Shown piece by piece: positions 59,601-64,000 of a stretch of 64,000 nucleotides of DNA; positions within the stretch are counted from its first letter, which is position 1; each line of letters opens with the position of its first letter. The notes under the pieces were generated by a model. It did no database searches. It saw nothing but the letters and a program-made list of their open reading frames with translations, and had not been told where the DNA came from. Origin of the DNA: Peribolospora baueri. Lineage: Eukaryota > Basidiomycota > Peribolosporomycetes > Peribolosporales > Peribolosporaceae. The position numbers were made by a program, and so were the translations under genes. The DNA lies in NCBI GenBank assembly GCA_029717555.1, contig JAMDHS010000101.1:1-64000 (forward strand), given 5' to 3'.

Positions 59601-62600
59601 GTTCGTGGTGATCGGCGAGCTCAAGCGCACGGCGAACGAAACCTTTTTCTAGGTCAAGCCGTACAGACTCAAGCTGCTCGCGAGGAGGTGGAGAGGGTTT
59701 CTCCGGTTCTTTGCCCTTGTCGCCCGGGTTGGCTTGCTCCTTCTCTCCCTCGTCGTTTGAGCGTTCGCAGTCATTGTCGTCCATCGCGACATCGTCTGCG
59801 TCTGCATCGTTTATAGACGTATCGCCCTCCGCCCTGGCGCCTGAAGTGTCAGCGGACGTCGACGTTTCGTCGCCTCCAGCGCGCTCGCCCTGGGACTGCC
59901 TCTCGTCAGCATTCTCTGGTGGCTGAGGCGTCGACGAGGAAGAAGTCCTATCCCGCGAAGCGCTTGCCGTGAGCTCCGGGTGCATGAGGAGGTATTCGGT
60001 GGCAGCGCTGAGGTTGTTGTGGCAGCGCACCAATGCGTTCTCTGCGGCCTCGCGAGAGAAGCCCATGTCCATTAGCTGGCGAACCTTATTCTCGTCTGGC
60101 ACCGTAAGTACCTGCATGCTCCGACGCATGGTCAATCCCGCAAGGCCACCTGCACTGAAAGGTGACGCGACACCGCTGCCCGTCCCGCTGCCAAGACCGC
60201 TGTCCGGCTTAGGGGGGGACTCTTCGCCCTCGCGCTTTAGGATGTTGAGAATGATTTGCACGACGGATCGATTGATGCTGAGCGGCAAGGAGGCGAGCCA
60301 GGGCTTGTCCCATATCTCGCGAACGGCCGGAAGGATGGCGGCGCGAAGCTTGATAAGCAGCTCGTGGGGGTCAAAGTAATCTGGCGAGTCGCGGTTTCTG
60401 TCGCGGGAGGTCAGGACCGTAGTTTGAGCCGCTTCCAGCAATGGTTTGGCGGCAGAGAGCGACTGAAGGAGGTTGAGGACAACCTTGAGACCGCCACAGA
60501 CGTGACCAAGTCGGATACCGGCATCCTGGTCCGGCTTCTGAACGGTGCCATCAAAGTTTGAGTCCACTTCGGCGATGTAGCGTCGGAGGATCTCGAAGAG
60601 CAACTCCGGGCCGCCAGCACGCTGGAAAGGGATTAGCAGGACAGTTTGAAGACCTTGGCCGGGGCCTTCGCCGAAGATCAATGTCGTCGTGTGCCCGACC
60701 ATGACCGTCGCATACGCGAAATTGTTGGCTTCGTTGGACGAGCCTCGCCATCTCAAATGCTCAACCACGACTCCAGCTACCACCTCTGCGATCCGCCGAG
60801 CTTGCACCACGTCAGGGTTACGGCGGTACAAAAGCATCTTGATGACGTCCTGGAAGAAGGACGAGAGTGAGATGGGGATTTGCGCTGCTAGGTACCTAAG
60901 CGCCCTGCCGTTGTGCATGCGCCTCTCTTGCGGTGCGTTGGGCGCAGTCGGCGCCAACTTGATGTTGCTCTCCACGGAGCCAACTTGGACGTCGAAAAGC
61001 ATGTCGTTGGGGAAGCCGGCAGCCGTTTGGTGGGGCTGCTCTACCTCTCGAGGGTGCGACGAATATTGCGCAGAATCGGTCTGAGAGTCGATGGCTGCCT
61101 CCGGAGAAGCGGGCTTCTCCTCCTCTTTCCCTGAAAGCGGCAACTGAGGGAGGACGGACTTGAGCAGGATGTTTTCCCACGTACACGTGCGCTGCAAAGC
61201 TCCAAGGCGAGCCAGCACCTGCTGCTCGTCGGTCCCATTAAGAACGCCAAGGAAAGCCGTGGCGACCTTGCCCGACGAATAGCCAAGCGTTTTGCACACA
61301 TCACTGAGAAGATGTGTACGTGCGTTGAGGCTGACGAGAACCCGGAAGCTTTTGTTGGCCTCGGCAAGCTGCTCTCCAGCTGGCAAAACAGAAAAGGGCT
61401 AGATATGAGTGGGTGTGCAACCTTTGGCTAAGGGGTGGAAAGTACATCCGACTCATGAAGCTAGGCACTCACGAGACACGTCCAACATTGGCAGCATCCT
61501 GCTCTCCGCAGAGGAACCCGCTCCCTCGGCTGCCCAAACCTGCCCGCTCTCCTCCAATGCAGTCTTGACGGCATTCACGAGCGCCTGCATTACCGTCTGT
61601 GGCTGTATCTCGCTCATGGAGCGTATCAGCGTAATCATCGAGTCGGCTGCCATGGACGATGCGAAGTCGTATGGAAGGCAGGGAGACGCGTACAACCGCG
61701 ACAGGCGCTCCATGCCGTCCGCCTTAAGAAAATCCTTGCAGTGCGAAACGGTCTGCATGAAGCTTTCAAGGAACTGGAGAAACGCAGAAAATGCCCGGTG
61801 GTAAGCACATCGAACGACAAGGGAGAGTCGCGCACGTTGGAAACCTCACCCTCGCAATCACGTCCATGTACGCGACGACGCGGTTGTCCTTCTGACCGCC
61901 GTCCTTCCTAAAGATATCGCTCTCATCCATCACCACATCGGCCAGTGCTACAGAGCGGGGAGTGGGGCTGCTAGGCACAAGGCCACTTTGAGTAGCTGTC
62001 ACCGTCGTAGAAGAGGCGGAGAGCCCTGCGCCCGTGTCTCCCATATCCACGTCCTCTGCTGTCGTCCCAAGCCTGCGATCCTGTTCGGACACAGCTTGGA
62101 GAGCATAGAACGATTGCTGACCCTCGTCGGGAACAAACTCTTGCCCCTCGCGCTCGATCGTCTCAAGCGTATGGATGATGGAATCGAACACTCTCTGTTT
62201 TAGGCTGGGATGATGTCGAATAAGCTCATCAATGGCAGAGCCGAGCATGCTGGCGTTGTCCCTGTCCTGAAGAACTTTGGTGTGGCGCTGAGACGTGAAG
62301 ATGCCGAAGAGCTTTGGGATGACCTCTTTGCTGTTGAATAGGTCCAGCCCTGCCTGGTTGAGGCAGAGCGCTCCAACAGCGTTAGGTATGGAGATGATAA
62401 CGTCCCAGCTCGCCCCAATGTCTTGCTCGACGACGGCGTAAAACGCCTCAGGCAGCTTGGCCTCTTCCAGAACGCCCAGGCTGGTTGGCTCGTTGTGGAC
62501 AAAGGTGGCCATAATATTGATGGCCAGTGCCAGGATCTGTGGCCCGAAAACGGTGCGGTTCTCCATGATCATGCGGATCGACTGCAGGAGGGTGCTGTCG

Positions 62601-64000
62601 ATGAGGTTGCGAAGACCATCGGCGGTACCAGTCGAAGTCATCATGTGAGAGAGTGACTTCAGCATACTCCTCAAAAGGCTCGCTCGTCCGAATGGCAGTT
62701 TGCCGTAGACGTTGTCTTGGTGTGGCGGCGCCGAACTAGCGGCCAGAGGAGCTGAATCCAACTCTTCGCCGGATAGTCGGATATCGTACTCGACCTCCTC
62801 CTTGATCCTGCGCACAAGCGTCTCGAGGCCCTGCGCGTTGCAGAAAAGGCCAAAAGCAGGCTGGAACGCGTAGATGATGCTATCGAGCAGGCCGACGGCG
62901 CGAGATATGGTGCGGCAGACAAGGAAGGACTTGGGCTCGGGGATTTGAATAAACTGCACGAGCAGAGGGATGATGCCGGCGCTGACAACCATATTACTGC
63001 CGGCGGGACTTGAGGAGATGAACGCGATGAAGCCTAAGAGACTATCGATGAAACCGTCGCTCGCCCGCGGTGGGTCAACAGCAAGGTCGGAGAGAGCCCG
63101 ACGGATAACGTTAAGGAGGATGCCATGGTTGAGAGAGGCGTTGACGGCCCCCAACGTTTCTGACAACTTGCCACGATATCTGCCTATAGCGTCAAGAGCG
63201 TACAACGCCGCGCTCTGCACCTCTTGTGGCACGTCCCGTTCAGGGCGGATCAACTCGACCAAGCTTTGGACGAGGTCGGGCTCATACAAGAAGAGGCGAG
63301 TGTTCGCGGTGGCCTCGGAGGCGATGTGCGCTGCGCGGAAGAGATACGGAACAGGGATCACAATATAAATGCGCCATACAATAAAGACAAGCTGAAACAC
63401 ACAGAGGCGGGGCGATACTCACCAAAAATTGCAATCGCGAGCAACCTCATCACCAACATCTGCTGCCTAGCCGCCGGATTCTGTATGTTCTGTGCCACTC
63501 GGATCTTCTGATATAGCGCGAAGTGGTCTTCCTTCGGGACTTCATTGTCCTGAGCTTGGGCGAGGAGCACATCGATGGCGCGATCGCCAGACTTGGTGAC
63601 GTCGCCCAGGTCGATTATGGTCAGACCTTCGTCGGTACCGGACGCTCCTTCCTTCCCCCCTGGCGCACCAGCAACTCCTGCTCCACTAGGACCAGGCGTC
63701 GTTACGGACGTCGGCGGTCCTCCAAGTGTGGCAGCTCGCTGGGGTACGCCTGGGCGAGATGGTCGAGAGGGCGTTGCGAAGATGTCCCTGTCGGCCTCCA
63801 CTCTGTCCTCCCTGAATCCATTCGCACCTAATTCACCCTGCCTATCCAACACCCTCGAGGGATCGGTGCGACGGAAAAACTGGAACTGCACCGTCTTGAG
63901 CTCGTCTGAAATCTGAGTCTCTGGCTTGGCGAGGTCGACGATCTCAACGCCGTGCTCGCGTGTGTTCCATCCTCGGGCTAGGCAGAGCAGGCGCTCTTCG
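53697..64000 (-). CDS. TOM1/HUWE1-type giant E3 ligase, N-terminal part lacking HECT (5' end outside window)
   Basis: Exons on the minus strand: beyond 64000 to 63423, 63330-61850, 61773-61473, 61379-58177, 58100-57455, 57341-57257, 57188-56991, 56919-56528, 56449-53697; 3211 residues are visible. From the N-side: the armadillo-like DUF908/DUF913 type region (RLLCLARGWNTREHGVEIV and onward), a UBA domain at about 60100-59985 (VRQLMDMGFSREAAENALVR), more helical repeats, a strongly acidic Asp/Glu tract at 57341-56530, and a Lys/Glu/Ala-rich charged helix at about 55870-55660. UBM motifs follow at about 55396-55343 (DPSFLEALPDDMREEVL), 55287-55231 (SPEFLEALPPEIRAEVL) and 55049-55007 (FLQTLPPAMLAEV). 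The last block is SPADAVQSRMLRCLKVLDYM, and the stop comes five codons later. In intact homologues a linker, pre-HECT block and HECT domain follow at once; here they are at 44270-46085. Such ligases act in ribosome-protein quality control, mRNA export and histone turnover. Confidence 0.92.

Noticed and set aside
1-64000. tRNA, rRNA, transposon or viral remnant
   Set aside because: No tRNA box pairs with a foldable cloverleaf, no terminal repeats, and no transposase, reverse transcriptase or capsid-like frames were noticed on reading both strands; a dedicated search was not possible here.

Overview
This is a GC-rich nuclear window from a fungus, most likely a basidiomycete. The genes carry many short GT-AG introns (68 to about 330 bp, mostly GTGAGT donors). 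The proteins include fungal-only architectures (LIM-LIM-coil-C1-RhoGAP, AusD-type methyltransferase, Mei2-type RRM, Kha1-type antiporter). The intron density and Ser/Pro/Ala-rich linkers fit Pucciniomycotina, perhaps Microbotryomycetes. That placement is inference and weak.

Layout, left to right. (1) A KH-domain RNA-binding protein (minus) runs off the left edge. (2) About 8.9 kb follow with no recognisable gene, full of microsatellites; this separates the KH gene from a divergently transcribed gene. (3) A LIM/C1/RhoGAP regulator of Rho-family GTPases (plus). (4) A secreted acid-sphingomyelinase-like phosphodiesterase (plus). (5) A broken membrane-protein reading frame (minus). (6) A secreted, probably GPI-anchored alpha/beta hydrolase (plus). 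(7) ATG5 (plus). (8) An AusD-family SAM methyltransferase (minus), divergent from (9) DOT1, the H3K79 methyltransferase (plus). (10) An unrecognised polytopic membrane protein with about 6-7 membrane segments (minus). (11) A Mei2-like RRM protein (minus). (12) A stand-alone HECT domain gene (minus). (13) PRO2, gamma-glutamyl phosphate reductase (plus). (14) A KHA1-type K+/H+ antiporter (minus). (15) The very large N-terminal part of a TOM1/HUWE1-type E3 ligase (minus), running off the right edge.

The standout is 44270-64000. The N-terminal part at 53697-64000 has the DUF908/DUF913-like helical region, UBA, UBM motifs and acidic tract, but stops before any HECT domain. The HECT part that belongs to the same protein family lies 7.6 kb further on, on the same strand and in the right order. 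PRO2 and KHA1 with their own promoters sit in between. I read this as a giant HECT E3 ligase broken into two genes by an inserted segment. The alternatives are a very long intron with two nested genes, or an assembly artefact.

Exon boundaries were worked out by hand from splice consensus, reading-frame phase and family similarity. Every multi-exon model below closes in frame. No tRNA, rRNA, transposon, viral remnant or CRISPR array was recognised.
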